Assembly: GCA_018371855.1 (NCBI GenBank)
Contig: JAHAKD010000004.1
Location: forward strand, 124,001 to 188,000
Length of the DNA: 64,000 nt
From: Clostridium sp.
Lineage (GTDB): Bacteria; Bacillota; Clostridia; TANB77; CAG-508
Direction: 5' to 3'
Part shown: in pieces, positions 42,885-52,033 of the stretch
Numbering within the stretch: the first letter of the stretch is position 1
Layout of the letters: each line of letters begins with the position of its first letter
Translations under genes and position numbers: made by a program
Notes under the pieces: model-generated
Told to the model about the DNA's origin: nothing
The model's input: the letters and a program-made list of their open reading frames with translations, nothing else
Database searches by the model: none

Positions 42885-43826
42885 ATGGTAGAGGATAGTC
42901 AAATAAAAGCAGAAGTATCACCATTTGCAATAAGAGAAGGTGAAATTAAAGTATTTGACGGTAAAGATGGTTATGTTTCAATGAATCAAATCATAAACAA
43001 AATTAATTTAGGACATATTACAGATATTCATTTTCAAATCCTAGAAATAGTAAATGAATTTGAATTTATTACATCAAGACAAATTTATCAATTATTACAA
43101 ATAAAAGGAATAGAAATAAAATCTCAAGATAAATTAAATAAGAAATTAGAACAATTAATAAAAACAAAAATATTAACAAGATATTATTTCCATTCAGAAG
43201 ATGGAAAGGGAATATATAGGATATATTGCCTAGAAAAAATGGGAAAATATTTGTTAAATTCAAGAGATATAGAGTGTAAATGGCAACCAACAGATAATGT
43301 TAAACCAGTTGCATTAATTAAGAAAAGATTAGCAGGAAACCAAACAGTACTTGCTTATTTAAGAAAAGTTAAAGCTTTTGATTCATATGTTGTAAAACCA
43401 CAGCTTACAGCTAAAACATTAGCAAAACCGTTTAAGGCATCAGGTGGTAGTGTTAAATTAACTAAAAATAATAAATCAATTTCTTTCTTATTCGAAGTTG
43501 TAAGAAGAGAAGAAGATTGGAAAAATAAACTAACAGAAAAAATGAGATTATATCAAGACTTTTACGATAATTTTGTACCAGGAGATTCTGGATTTCCAAT
43601 TATGCCACAATTAATATTTGTTTGCGAAGATGAAAAACATACTGCAGAAACATTTAAATTAATTGTAACAAAAGGATTAGAAATATCAAAAATAAAACTA
43701 TATTTTACAACAGATTTAAGACAAAATAAGGAATCATTAGAAGATACTTTAATCGAATTCAAATTAGATGAGAATACAAATAAATATAAAGTTGCAAATG
43801 TTGAATTAAAACTATTAGAAGATTAA
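42885..43826 (+). CDS. winged-helix protein, replication-relaxation-like
   Basis: The N-terminal half has a winged-helix pattern: ILEIVNEFEFITSRQIYQLL, a second helix region with KLNKKLEQLIKTKILTRY, and a YRIYCLEKMGKYLL strand-helix. This order resembles the Replic_Relax family found on plasmids and conjugative elements. The C-terminal part (about 150-313) looks nuclease-like or receptor-like but shows no clear motif. It is transcribed towards a VirD4-like gene, which suggests a functional link. GGAGGAATTT precedes the start. Confidence 0.65.
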   Translation: MVEDSQIKAEVSPFAIREGEIKVFDGKDGYVSMNQIINKINLGHITDIHFQILEIVNEFEFITSRQIYQLLQIKGIEIKSQDKLNKKLEQLIKTKILTRYYFHSEDGKGIYRIYCLEKMGKYLLNSRDIECKWQPTDNVKPVALIKKRLAGNQTVLAYLRKVKAFDSYVVKPQLTAKTLAKPFKASGGSVKLTKNNKSISFLFEVVRREEDWKNKLTEKMRLYQDFYDNFVPGDSGFPIMPQLIFVCEDEKHTAETFKLIVTKGLEISKIKLYFTTDLRQNKESLEDTLIEFKLDENTNKYKVANVELKLLED

Positions 43827-43860
43827 AAAAAGCCGCTATATTGCTATAGCGACTTTTTGT
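43827..43860. terminator. bidirectional terminator between convergent genes
   Basis: CGCTATA and TATAGCG form the core stem, extended by AAAAAAAGC and GACTTTTT. T-runs are present on both strands. Confidence 0.85.
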
Positions 43861-43874
43861 ATGCAAAGGAAATT

Positions 43875-46205
43875 CTATTTGTTAGAATTTCCTCTTTTTA
43901 AATCTACGATTATTGCATCATCATTATCAAATAAGAAATTTGAATCTGATGTATCTGTTTTTATTGGATCTATTTCCGCTGAATTATTAGTATCTGTAAA
44001 ATCTACATTTCCATAGTTAAACTTAGGTTTTCTTCTTAACTTAGAATCTGATTCATCAGAAATACCACTTGTAAATTTTTCAAAGTTAAAGAATTTTACT
44101 TTTTGTTTTTCTTTATATTTTGAATCTACATGATCAACTTTACCTTTTCCAACTTGAATTCCACCTTTAGGATTTAATATTTTGTAAGCACATTGTTTTG
44201 CTTTTAAAGAACCAAGTTTATCTGGTTTAAAGTATTCTGTCCAACCATATTCTATTTGACCATATTTTTCATCATAAGTACCTTTTGATGTATGATAATC
44301 GTTTTTAAATTTCCATTTTCTCTTATTACCAAATTCTTTAGACCACCATTCTCTATCATCTGGAGTAGCACCACCAAATAATAATTTATTACTACAGTTT
44401 GCAAGAATTGTTTGTCTATATCTTGAATAAACTTTACTTCCTAATTGCTCTAAGTTTTGAGTTGCGATTAGTGTACCAACACGATATTTTCTATATAAAG
44501 TAAAGATAACATCTATATCCTTGCATATGAAATCTGGAAATTCATCTATATATAAGAAGTGTGGAACTCTATTTTTCTCGTTACCAGGTCTTCTTAAGAC
44601 AGAGTTTTGCATTAATAATATAAAGAATAGTCCAAATGCTTTGTGTGTAGCAGCGCCTAAGTCACCTCTACGAGTACATACAAATGTAACTTCACCATTT
44701 TCAAGAGCTTCATCAAAATTAATGTTATCGTTACGATTACAAAGAATGTTTCTAACACCTTCAATTCTTAGCAGATTATCTAATTGTGTAACAGCAGAGT
44801 ATACGAATTTTTCTGTATCTGCTCTTCCAGAACCACTTCTATAGAAGTTCTTTTTAAAATAAGCTATTAGCATTTTATATTGAACAGATAATTCATCATC
44901 ATATTCCATTTTTCTACACATTTCTTCTGCTAAATCGAAATCTGTAAGCATTTCTAACATATCTGACAAGTTTGGTAAATCTCCATCATTTAATTTTGGA
45001 TACATAACTTTTAGTAATATAGATAAGTTTTCGATAGCTTGTGTTGCTACATTATCACGAAATGCTTCTTCTACATCTGTATGTGTTGTTTGATACATAC
45101 TTCTTAAAGCAGAAGAAATAGCTATTGCAGTTTTTAATGGATCATCAAATATAAATGGATTTATACCTATAGAATCTGGGTTATCTGGGTCAATTAAATT
45201 ATAAGGAATATTAAAGTTATCTGCTATTTTTATCATATTTTCTATAGAAGAAAAGTCGGGAGAAATAGCTGTAATTCCTAAATTTTTATATTTAATATCA
45301 TCAGATGAAGAATCTATAATCATTTTCTTCATATATGTTTTATAAATTTTTAATTTACTTTCAACAGGCTTTAACATATTTAAATTAAAGTGTTTGTTTA
45401 AAAAGTCATTATTATAGGGTGCATTAAGTGTTGCAATTCCAGTTTTTAGTGCTGTAAATCCCATTTCTTTAGCATTTTCTTCCAAAAATAGTTTCTTTTC
45501 AATATCTCTTGCTACCATTGGTTCTATTACCATAGTTGTTTTTCCTGTACCTGAAGGACCGACTATTAATGTAGATTCAAATCTCTTATCTTCTGCAATT
45601 ACAGCAGGTTTACCAAGTTCAGAATCCATACAAAGAATATTTTCACAAGTATATGGTCCAACATTCTTTGGAGCAGGAGATAAATCTATTCCATTAAAAT
45701 CTAATATAGAATCTTTTATATCCAAAGTATCATTAAGTTTTGTATAAATAAATTTAAATAACATAAAGAATGTGGTTAATGGTAAATATAAAGCAATAGC
45801 TGTAAATGCAGGTTTTATTAATTCTGAAGAAGTAGTAATTATGTCTAGATAATTAGGTACAGACATTAATAGAATCCATAAAACTTCATTCATCCATTGT
45901 ATAACCATTGATATTACAATGGTATATAAAACCACTATATATGTATACATAAATGAGAGCTTTGTTTTATCTGATTTTGTAAATGATGAGGAACCCGAAA
46001 ATAAAAATGCAAAAATAGGGCAGGCTATTGCTAGCGTATATTGAATTGGCCCCCAATAAGATAAAGATATTCCACTAAAAAATAGGAATAATAATTCTAT
46101 AACTCTATCTACCAATATATATATAGATATAAGTGTTAATATATATGTTAAAAAAGTATTTCTATTAGTTTTTAATTTTTTTAAAAATTTATCAAAAAGT
46201 TTCAA
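43875..46205 (-). CDS. VirD4/TraG-like coupling-protein ATPase, without conjugation genes
   Basis: The 776-residue protein has four to five N-terminal membrane helices (about 15-160), then an ATPase with Walker A GPSGTGKTT, a Walker B-like HFLYIDEFPDF, and a TraM-recognition-type region around YRKYRVGTLIATQNLEQLG. The C-terminus is charged and Asp/Asn-rich. In type IV secretion, VirD4 proteins feed DNA or protein substrates to the channel. No relaxase, VirB4 or other T4SS gene is visible within about 20 kb. The start is TTG after GTGGTGG. It may be an ancient domesticated coupling protein. Confidence 0.85.
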   Translation of the reverse strand: MKLFDKFLKKLKTNRNTFLTYILTLISIYILVDRVIELLFLFFSGISLSYWGPIQYTLAIACPIFAFLFSGSSSFTKSDKTKLSFMYTYIVVLYTIVISMVIQWMNEVLWILLMSVPNYLDIITTSSELIKPAFTAIALYLPLTTFFMLFKFIYTKLNDTLDIKDSILDFNGIDLSPAPKNVGPYTCENILCMDSELGKPAVIAEDKRFESTLIVGPSGTGKTTMVIEPMVARDIEKKLFLEENAKEMGFTALKTGIATLNAPYNNDFLNKHFNLNMLKPVESKLKIYKTYMKKMIIDSSSDDIKYKNLGITAISPDFSSIENMIKIADNFNIPYNLIDPDNPDSIGINPFIFDDPLKTAIAISSALRSMYQTTHTDVEEAFRDNVATQAIENLSILLKVMYPKLNDGDLPNLSDMLEMLTDFDLAEEMCRKMEYDDELSVQYKMLIAYFKKNFYRSGSGRADTEKFVYSAVTQLDNLLRIEGVRNILCNRNDNINFDEALENGEVTFVCTRRGDLGAATHKAFGLFFILLMQNSVLRRPGNEKNRVPHFLYIDEFPDFICKDIDVIFTLYRKYRVGTLIATQNLEQLGSKVYSRYRQTILANCSNKLLFGGATPDDREWWSKEFGNKRKWKFKNDYHTSKGTYDEKYGQIEYGWTEYFKPDKLGSLKAKQCAYKILNPKGGIQVGKGKVDHVDSKYKEKQKVKFFNFEKFTSGISDESDSKLRRKPKFNYGNVDFTDTNNSAEIDPIKTDTSDSNFLFDNDDAIIVDLKRGNSNK

Positions 46206-46250
46206 AACATTCCACCACTTTCATTTAAATCTGTAAAAATATACATATAT

Positions 46251-46279
46251 ATTATCCTATAAAATGAGGAAAAAAACAA
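46251..46279 (-). promoter_or_regulatory. promoter of the VirD4-like gene
   Basis: On the minus strand, TTGTTT (46279-46274) and GATAAT (46256-46251) are spaced 17 bp, about 46 bp before the TTG start. Confidence 0.5.
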
Positions 46280-46320
46280 GATATTTGCGCTATTTTATAA
46301 AAAAAAGTCATATTGAATAC

Positions 46321-46349
46321 TTGAATATGAAAGAATTTATTAATATAAT
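46321..46349 (+). promoter_or_regulatory. promoter of spoVB
   Basis: TTGAAT (46321-46326) and TATAAT (46344-46349) at 17-bp spacing. Confidence 0.65.
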
Positions 46350-46390
46350 ATGATTTAGTTTAATACAATAGAAAAAGAAAGGATTTAAAT

Positions 46391-48019
46391 ATGAAAAAAC
46401 AAAAAAATAAAGTCCTAAAGGAAGGCTTTATGCAAGCAGTACTTTCGCTAATGTTTTCTCAGGTACTTATTAAATTGTTAGGTTTGGTATATAACTTATA
46501 CCTTACAAATAAAGATGGTTTTGGAGATCAAGGAAATGCGATATATTCAGGTTCTTATCAAATATATGCATTATTACTCACATTATCATCAATTGGAGTT
46601 CCAAATGCAATTTCTAAGTTGGTAGCGGAAAGAACTGCAAAGGGGGACCATAAAGGGGCAATAAGAATATTTAAGGTAGCATTAGCTACATTTGCAATAA
46701 TTGGATTAGTAGGAACTTTATTATTATTCTTTGGAGCAGATATTATTGCAACATATTGGCTTAATATTCCAGAAGCAAAATATACATTAATTACATTATC
46801 ACCAGCCGTATTTTTTGTAACTGTAGCCGCAGTACTTAGAGGATATTGTAATGGAAAACAAGCAATGAGAGTAACTGCTAGGTCACAAACATTGGAACAA
46901 GTATTTAAGACGGTATTAGTAATAATAATAGTAGAAATTGTTTATAAAATGACTAATGGAAATACTGTTTGGATGGCAGCCGCAGCAAATGTTGCAACAA
47001 CATTGTCAATATTTATGAGCTTTATGTATTTAGTAAGATTTTATAGGATAACAAGAACTGAAAGAGCTAAAGAATTAAAAGAAACTGTAAATTATAAATA
47101 TCAAAATGTTAAAAGTATTGTAAGAAAAATATTAAGTGTTTCAATACCGATGTCATTAAGTTCAATAATGTCATCTTTTAATAAAAATATAGATTCCTTC
47201 ACAGTTGTAAGTGGACTTAAGAAATTTATGACAGAATCAGATGCAAAAGCACAATATGGAATATTAGGAGGAAAAGTTGATACATTAACTTCATTGCCTT
47301 TATCAATTAATATTGCTTTTGCAACAGCATTAGTTCCAACTATTTCTAGAGCAATTGCAAGTGGAGACAAAGAAACGACAACAAAAAGAGTTTCATTTTC
47401 TTTAATGGCTAGTATGCTTATAGGACTTCCTTGTACGATAGGAATGATAGTTTTTGCAGATCCAATATTGCATTTACTATATCCTGCACAACCAGAAGGA
47501 GCATTATTATTACAGATATCTTCGCTAACTATAATTTTTACTATATTAGACCAAACTATTAATGGAACTTTGCAAGGAATTGGTAAAGTTATGGTACCTG
47601 CAATTTCATTAGGCTGTGGAATGCTAGCAAAACTTGTTATAAATTTACTTTTAGTTTCAAATCCATCTTTTGGGGCAAATGGAGCTGCTATTGGTTCTGT
47701 AGTATGTCATATGGTAGCTTTTTCAATAGCATTTACTACATTAAGAAGAAATGTAAAATTGAATTTAAAAGTTGGAAACTTTTTAATAAAACCGATAATT
47801 GCAACAATGATAATGTCAATTTGTTCGCTATTCATATATAATGTACTTTTAGGAATAATATCACAAGCTTTGGCAACACTAATAGCAATTATATTTGCTG
47901 TGGTAATTTATGCAATATCAGTTGTGGTATTAAAAATTTTATCAAAAGAAGAATTTTACATGATTCCATATGGGCAAAAGATATATAAATTGCTTGAAAG
48001 GCTTGGTATATATAGATAA
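46391..48019 (+). CDS. spoVB: SpoVB-type oligosaccharide flippase (MOP superfamily)
   Basis: The 542-residue protein has fourteen membrane helices and the family opening FMQAVLSLMFSQVLIKLLG, then GLGVPNAISKLVAE-like sequence (SIGVPNAISKLVAE here). SpoVB/MurJ-like MOP proteins flip lipid-linked sugars; SpoVB is needed for spore cortex formation. MurJ or another polysaccharide flippase is the alternative. AGAAAGGATTT precedes the start. Confidence 0.8.
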   Translation: MKKQKNKVLKEGFMQAVLSLMFSQVLIKLLGLVYNLYLTNKDGFGDQGNAIYSGSYQIYALLLTLSSIGVPNAISKLVAERTAKGDHKGAIRIFKVALATFAIIGLVGTLLLFFGADIIATYWLNIPEAKYTLITLSPAVFFVTVAAVLRGYCNGKQAMRVTARSQTLEQVFKTVLVIIIVEIVYKMTNGNTVWMAAAANVATTLSIFMSFMYLVRFYRITRTERAKELKETVNYKYQNVKSIVRKILSVSIPMSLSSIMSSFNKNIDSFTVVSGLKKFMTESDAKAQYGILGGKVDTLTSLPLSINIAFATALVPTISRAIASGDKETTTKRVSFSLMASMLIGLPCTIGMIVFADPILHLLYPAQPEGALLLQISSLTIIFTILDQTINGTLQGIGKVMVPAISLGCGMLAKLVINLLLVSNPSFGANGAAIGSVVCHMVAFSIAFTTLRRNVKLNLKVGNFLIKPIIATMIMSICSLFIYNVLLGIISQALATLIAIIFAVVIYAISVVVLKILSKEEFYMIPYGQKIYKLLERLGIYR

Positions 48020-48196
48020 TAGAGGATTGCATATTGTAAAATAAATGGTAAAAAAAACCAGCTTTTCTTAGAGAGAATGAGGTTTGAACAAAAAAATAAT
48101 AAAAAAAAAGAAGGATTTTAGTAAAAATTGGCGAATATAAGATTTAGTAGGCATTTCAAAGCACTACATAAACACAATTATTAGGAGGTAATTTAA

Positions 48197-48475
48197 ATGA
48201 ACAAAGCTGATTTAATCGCAGCAATCGCTGCAAAAACAGGAGAAACAAAAAAAAGTGCTGAAGCATCAGTAAATGCATTCGTAGATGTAATTACAGAATC
48301 TTTAGTAAAAGGTGATAAAGTTCAATTAGTTGGATTTGGATCTTTCGAAGTTAGAAAAAGAGCTGCTAGAAAAGGAAGAAATCCTCAAACTAAAGAAGAA
48401 ATAAAAATACCTGCATCAAAAGCTCCAGTATTCAAAGCTGGAAAAGCTTTAAAAGATTTAGTAAACAAAAAATAA
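48197..48475 (+). CDS. hup: HU-family DNA-binding protein
   Basis: The 92-residue protein is a complete [17 protein letters not shown] at the start, [20 protein letters not shown] as the DNA-binding arm, and PAFKAGK-like [14 protein letters not shown] at the end. HU compacts and bends DNA. TTAGGAGGTAAT precedes the start. It uses more GC-rich codons than its neighbours, as is usual for highly expressed genes. Confidence 0.97.
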   Translation: MNKADLIAAIAAKTGETKKSAEASVNAFVDVITESLVKGDKVQLVGFGSFEVRKRAARKGRNPQTKEEIKIPASKAPVFKAGKALKDLVNKK

Positions 48476-48512
48476 TTGAATTTTTATATATTAAAAAATA
48501 TGAATTCATATT

Positions 48513-48539
48513 AAAAAAGGTCTTAGGACCTTTTTTTCT
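48513..48539 (+). terminator. terminator of hup
   Basis: AAAAAAGGTC and GACCTTTTTT pair around TTAG, followed by T. Confidence 0.9.
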
Positions 48540-48688
48540 TCCCCAATAATAAGGTATAAAAACTATACTTTATTATTTTGGAAAAAAATTATTAAATAAA
48601 GATAGCGAAAAAAACGTTAAAAAATAAGGGATTTCTTAAATAATATAAAAAAATTTAAAGGATAAAATAAAAAAAATCAAAAAAAGTA

Positions 48689-48717
48689 TTGACAGAAAAT
48701 TAAAAACATAGTATACT
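48689..48717 (+). promoter_or_regulatory. promoter of the tRNA cluster
   Basis: TTGACA (48689-48694) and TATACT (48712-48717) at 17-bp spacing, 20 bp ahead of tRNA-Val. The rest of 48540-48688 is AT-rich with no gene. Confidence 0.8.
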
Positions 48718-48737
48718 AAAACTCGTCGGAAGAAAAC

Positions 48738-48813
48738 GGTCGCATAGCTCAGCTGGGAGAGCATCTGCCTTACAAGCAGGGGGTCATAGGTTCGAGCCCT
48801 ATTGCGACCACCA
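48738..48813 (+). tRNA. trnV: tRNA-Val (anticodon TAC)
   Basis: A full cloverleaf is visible: acceptor GGTCGCA/TGCGACC, D-arm with AGCTCAGCTGGGAGAGC, anticodon stem TCTGC/GCAGG with loop CTTACAA, T-arm GGTTCGAGCC, and encoded CCA. Confidence 0.96.
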
Positions 48814-48825
48814 CTTTTCTTATAC

Positions 48826-48902
48826 GGCCCGGTAGTTCAGTTGGTTAGAACGCTAGCCTGTCACGCTAGAGGTCGACGGTTCGAGCCCGTTCCGGGTCGC
48901 CA
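48826..48902 (+). tRNA. trnD: tRNA-Asp (anticodon GTC)
   Basis: Acceptor GGCCCGG/CCGGGTC, D-arm AGTTCAGTTGGTTAGAACG, anticodon loop CTGTCAC, T-arm GGTTCGAGCC and encoded CCA. It lies 12 bp after tRNA-Val. Confidence 0.96.
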
Positions 48903-48974
48903 TTTTTTTTATATAGAGAAAATGGTGTGGAAAACATATAAGAAGAAATATATTTATCAACAATTTAATAATAA

Positions 48975-49050
48975 GCCTCGATAGCTCAGTTGGTAGAGCA
49001 AGGGACTGAAAATCCCTGTGTCACTGGTTCGATTCCCGTTCGAGGCACCA
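48975..49050 (+). tRNA. trnF: tRNA-Phe (anticodon GAA)
   Basis: Acceptor GCCTCGA/TCGAGGC, anticodon stem GGGA with loop CTGAAAA, T-arm GGTTCGATTCC and encoded CCA. Confidence 0.96.
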
Positions 49051-49093
49051 AAATAACAGTATCAAAGATTTTATAGATACTGTTATTTTTTTG
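49051..49093 (+). terminator. terminator of the tRNA cluster
   Basis: ATAACAGTATC and GATACTGTTAT pair perfectly and are followed by seven T. Confidence 0.9.
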
Positions 49094-49115
49094 TGAAATA
49101 TAATGGAAATCTTAA

Positions 49116-49144
49116 TTGACAATTATAAAGCTAAATTATACAAT
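49116..49144 (+). promoter_or_regulatory. promoter of the LRR-transglutaminase operon
   Basis: TTGACA (49116-49121) and TACAAT (49139-49144), 17-bp spacing. It excludes an in-frame ATG at 49103 as the start. Confidence 0.7.
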
Positions 49145-49180
49145 TACTATAGAATATTTTACGAAAGATGTGATATTAAA

Positions 49181-50599
49181 ATGGAAACTTTAGTAAAATT
49201 ACCCATGTCTTTGGGGCTTTTAGTATGGAAACAACTAAAAAAACATGGGATAGAACCAAGAAAAACTAAACTGGGAATTATAGATTTTTCATTTAAAAAA
49301 GAAGAATTAGATTTTATTACAGAGTTAAAAATAGTAAATCCAACAAGTATAGATATAGAAGGTATTTCTTTATTACCAAATTTAAAAAAATTAGAACTAG
49401 AAAGTACAGGAATAACAGCACATAAACAGTACAAAATGATTGCTTCAATTACAGACGAAGAAATTAGTGAAATATCACAATGTAAATCTTTAGAAGAATT
49501 GTCAATAGTAAATCAAGCTAAAATATCATATGTTGATGTTTCTAGACTATCAAATTTAAGAGTTTTAGAAATACATCATAATGAAAATCTTGCTGAAATT
49601 ATAGGACTAGAGGCAATAAATGGATTATGGAAAATAAATATATTTGGAAATAATAGATTGGGAAAAATAGAAGGTTTAGATAGAATAATTTTAGCAAATG
49701 AAGAATTAGCAGATTTACAGCTAGATGTATTAAACTTTCCAGATGCAATTGGTTTAAATAGAAGTACGATGGAATACAATGAAGAAGCTTTAGAGACAAT
49801 TAAAGATTTATATGCAAAATGGAAAGAATCCATGCATGGTAAAACACAAATCGAAATAAATACTGCACAAATGATTTCATTACATAATAAAGCATGCCAA
49901 ATATTAGACGAAAATATTCCGATGGGAGCAGAAACTAGAGATATTGTTGTTGGAATTGAAAGGTATATGGCTAAAAATGTTACATATGATTATGTTGGAA
50001 TGAATAATGGACATACTTCAGGGACTAAAATGCAAAATGGTACATATCTTATGTCCGGTCCTAAAAATGGATGTAATGGTGCTTTTAATGCATTAATTTT
50101 AAATAAGTGTGTGTGCGAAGGCTATACAAGAGGTATGCAATATTTATTAAAACTTAAAGGAATACAATCACATAATGTGGATTGTTATGCAGGAAAAGAT
50201 GAAACACATATGGCAGATGAAAGTATACAAGAAGATTTATATACAACATATAATATTCCAGAAGATGGATATCATAGTATAATTTGTATAGATGATTATG
50301 ATGCTTTGTATTGTGATCCTTGCTGGGATGCATGTCAATATCAAGCCAAATATGGAGATAAAGGCCTACCATTTTGTTTAAAGACAAAAGCAGAGATTTC
50401 AGAAACACATACTTTATCATTTGATGAAAGAGTTATATCAAATAATCATTTAAGTAAATCTAGAAATTTGATTGTGGATTCGATTAAAAGAAATGATTTA
50501 TTTGTAAAGACAAGAATGGATAGAATAAAAAATATGCAACAAAGTTTAAAAAGATATAGAGGTCAAATATTAGATAAGAAAACTGGAGATAGATTATGA
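49181..50599 (+). CDS. cytosolic leucine-rich repeat plus transglutaminase-like protein
   Basis: Residues of about 50-210 contain irregular leucine-rich repeats (LPNLKKLELESTGI, LSNLRVLEIHHNENL, and INGLWKINIFGNN). Residues of about 245-420 form a transglutaminase-like cysteine-protease fold, with Cys in NKCVCEGYTRGMQYLL, His in GYHSIICI and Asp in YCDPCWD. There is no signal peptide, so it works in the cytosol. The combination suggests recognition by the LRR part and cutting or cross-linking by the second. It overlaps the next gene by four bases (ATGA). The substrate is unknown. Confidence 0.8.
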   Translation: METLVKLPMSLGLLVWKQLKKHGIEPRKTKLGIIDFSFKKEELDFITELKIVNPTSIDIEGISLLPNLKKLELESTGITAHKQYKMIASITDEEISEISQCKSLEELSIVNQAKISYVDVSRLSNLRVLEIHHNENLAEIIGLEAINGLWKINIFGNNRLGKIEGLDRIILANEELADLQLDVLNFPDAIGLNRSTMEYNEEALETIKDLYAKWKESMHGKTQIEINTAQMISLHNKACQILDENIPMGAETRDIVVGIERYMAKNVTYDYVGMNNGHTSGTKMQNGTYLMSGPKNGCNGAFNALILNKCVCEGYTRGMQYLLKLKGIQSHNVDCYAGKDETHMADESIQEDLYTTYNIPEDGYHSIICIDDYDALYCDPCWDACQYQAKYGDKGLPFCLKTKAEISETHTLSFDERVISNNHLSKSRNLIVDSIKRNDLFVKTRMDRIKNMQQSLKRYRGQILDKKTGDRL

Positions 50600-51021
50600 A
50601 TAATTTGAAAAAAGCTTTTTCAGAAATAGATATGATTTTAAATTTAATCGATTCTGAAATGAAAAACAAAGTTTCAGCAGATTTTATAAAATTTATAAAA
50701 GAAGAAAAAGATAATGAATATAAACCAAACATAAAACAAGATATTCCTTTAGAAGAACAAAATATTTTGCCAGAAACAATCGATATTTTAGCTTTATTAA
50801 AGTTAAATTATTGGTGTAATGAGGAAGAAAAGAAAGAACTTTTAGAACTTCTTAATAAAAATGAACAAAAATTTCAAAAAGAAGCAAAAGAAAAATATGA
50901 CATAGATAAATTGTTTAAAACAAATAAAACTAAAGAAATAATTAATTTGCCAGAAAGAGTAGAAAGTGAAAAATTTGTAAATAAACTTATAAAGTTTATA
51001 AAAAATATAATAAGGAAATAG
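50596..51021 (+). CDS. small helical partner of the LRR-transglutaminase protein
   Basis: The 141-residue, highly charged helical protein starts MNNLKKAFSEIDMILNLIDS and has LKLNYWCNEEEKKELLELL in the middle. The ATGA overlap with the upstream gene means the two are translationally coupled and probably interact. No domain is recognised. It could be a regulator, substrate or immunity-type partner of the transglutaminase-like protein. The basic C-terminus ends at a terminator. Confidence 0.65.
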   Translation: MNNLKKAFSEIDMILNLIDSEMKNKVSADFIKFIKEEKDNEYKPNIKQDIPLEEQNILPETIDILALLKLNYWCNEEEKKELLELLNKNEQKFQKEAKEKYDIDKLFKTNKTKEIINLPERVESEKFVNKLIKFIKNIIRK

Positions 51022-51036
51022 CATAATGAAAATGAA

Positions 51037-51066
51037 GATGACATTTATCAAAATGTTATCTTTTTT
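51037..51066 (+). terminator. terminator of the LRR-transglutaminase operon
   Basis: GATGACATTT and AAATGTTATC pair (one G-T pair) and are followed by six T. Confidence 0.8.
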
Positions 51067-51128
51067 AACGCATTACTAGTAACCAAATATCATCAACTTA
51101 CATATGTTTAATGTATGGAGGTGTAAAT

Positions 51129-51974
51129 ATGGCTACTTTTACTAAAATGCATGGGCTAGGTAATGATTACATATGCATAAATTGCTTGGAGAATATATTA
51201 GCGGAAAATAAATTGCCACAAATAGCTAGATATATGTGTAATAGAAATTTTGGAATTGGGGCAGATGGACTTATTTTAGTACAAGAAAGTACTATAGCAG
51301 ATATAAAGATGAGAATTTTTAACAAAGATGGCTCAGAAGCTGAAATGTGTGGAAATGGAATAAGATGTTTTGCTAAATATGTTTATGATAATAAAATAAT
51401 AGATAAACAGAGTATAAGCATAGAAACCAAAGCAGGAGTAAAGGTTGTAAGATTAAAAGTACTAAATGGCGAAGTTCAAGAAGTCGAAGTAGATATGGGA
51501 AGACCAATTTTTGATGACATAAAAAATATAAGTGTTCAAAATAATTATAGGATTCCAATATCAGTTAATATTAAGGTAGATGACACTAGATTTATAGGAA
51601 ATTATGTTTCTATGGGAAATCCACATTTAGTTATTTTTGTAAATAATGTAGAAAAAATTGATATAGAAAAATACGGACCAGCAATTGAAAATATGAAATG
51701 TTTTCCAAATAAAATAAATGTAGAATTTGTTCAATGCTTAAGTAGAAATACATTGAAGATTAGAACATGGGAAAGAGGAGTAGGAGAAACCTATGCGTGT
51801 GGAACAGGATCTTGTGCTTCATTTTGCATAGCATATTATAAAGGAATATGTTCTAGTTATGTTAAAGCTATATTAAGAGGTGGAGAATTAAAATTAAATT
51901 ATAATAAACAAAATGGACATATTATTATGAGTGGTATAGCAACAAAAGTATATGATGGAAATATAAACATATAG
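51129..51974 (+). CDS. dapF: diaminopimelate epimerase
   Basis: The 281-residue protein has both catalytic cysteines: GNGIRCFAKY and YACGTGSCAS, plus the start FTKMHGLGNDY. DapF converts LL- to meso-diaminopimelate for peptidoglycan and lysine. ATG 51129 follows TGGAGGTG. With dapL at 55 kb and murE at 53 kb, the wall-precursor genes form a loose cluster. Confidence 0.96.
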   Translation: MATFTKMHGLGNDYICINCLENILAENKLPQIARYMCNRNFGIGADGLILVQESTIADIKMRIFNKDGSEAEMCGNGIRCFAKYVYDNKIIDKQSISIETKAGVKVVRLKVLNGEVQEVEVDMGRPIFDDIKNISVQNNYRIPISVNIKVDDTRFIGNYVSMGNPHLVIFVNNVEKIDIEKYGPAIENMKCFPNKINVEFVQCLSRNTLKIRTWERGVGETYACGTGSCASFCIAYYKGICSSYVKAILRGGELKLNYNKQNGHIIMSGIATKVYDGNINI

Positions 51975-52033
51975 CTATACAAAATTAGTAAAATATGATA
52001 AAACTAATGGAATATTAAAATAGGAGAAATAAA

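Noticed and set aside
48802..48984. Plus-strand 60-codon frame
   Set aside because: It runs through tRNA-Val, tRNA-Asp and part of tRNA-Phe.
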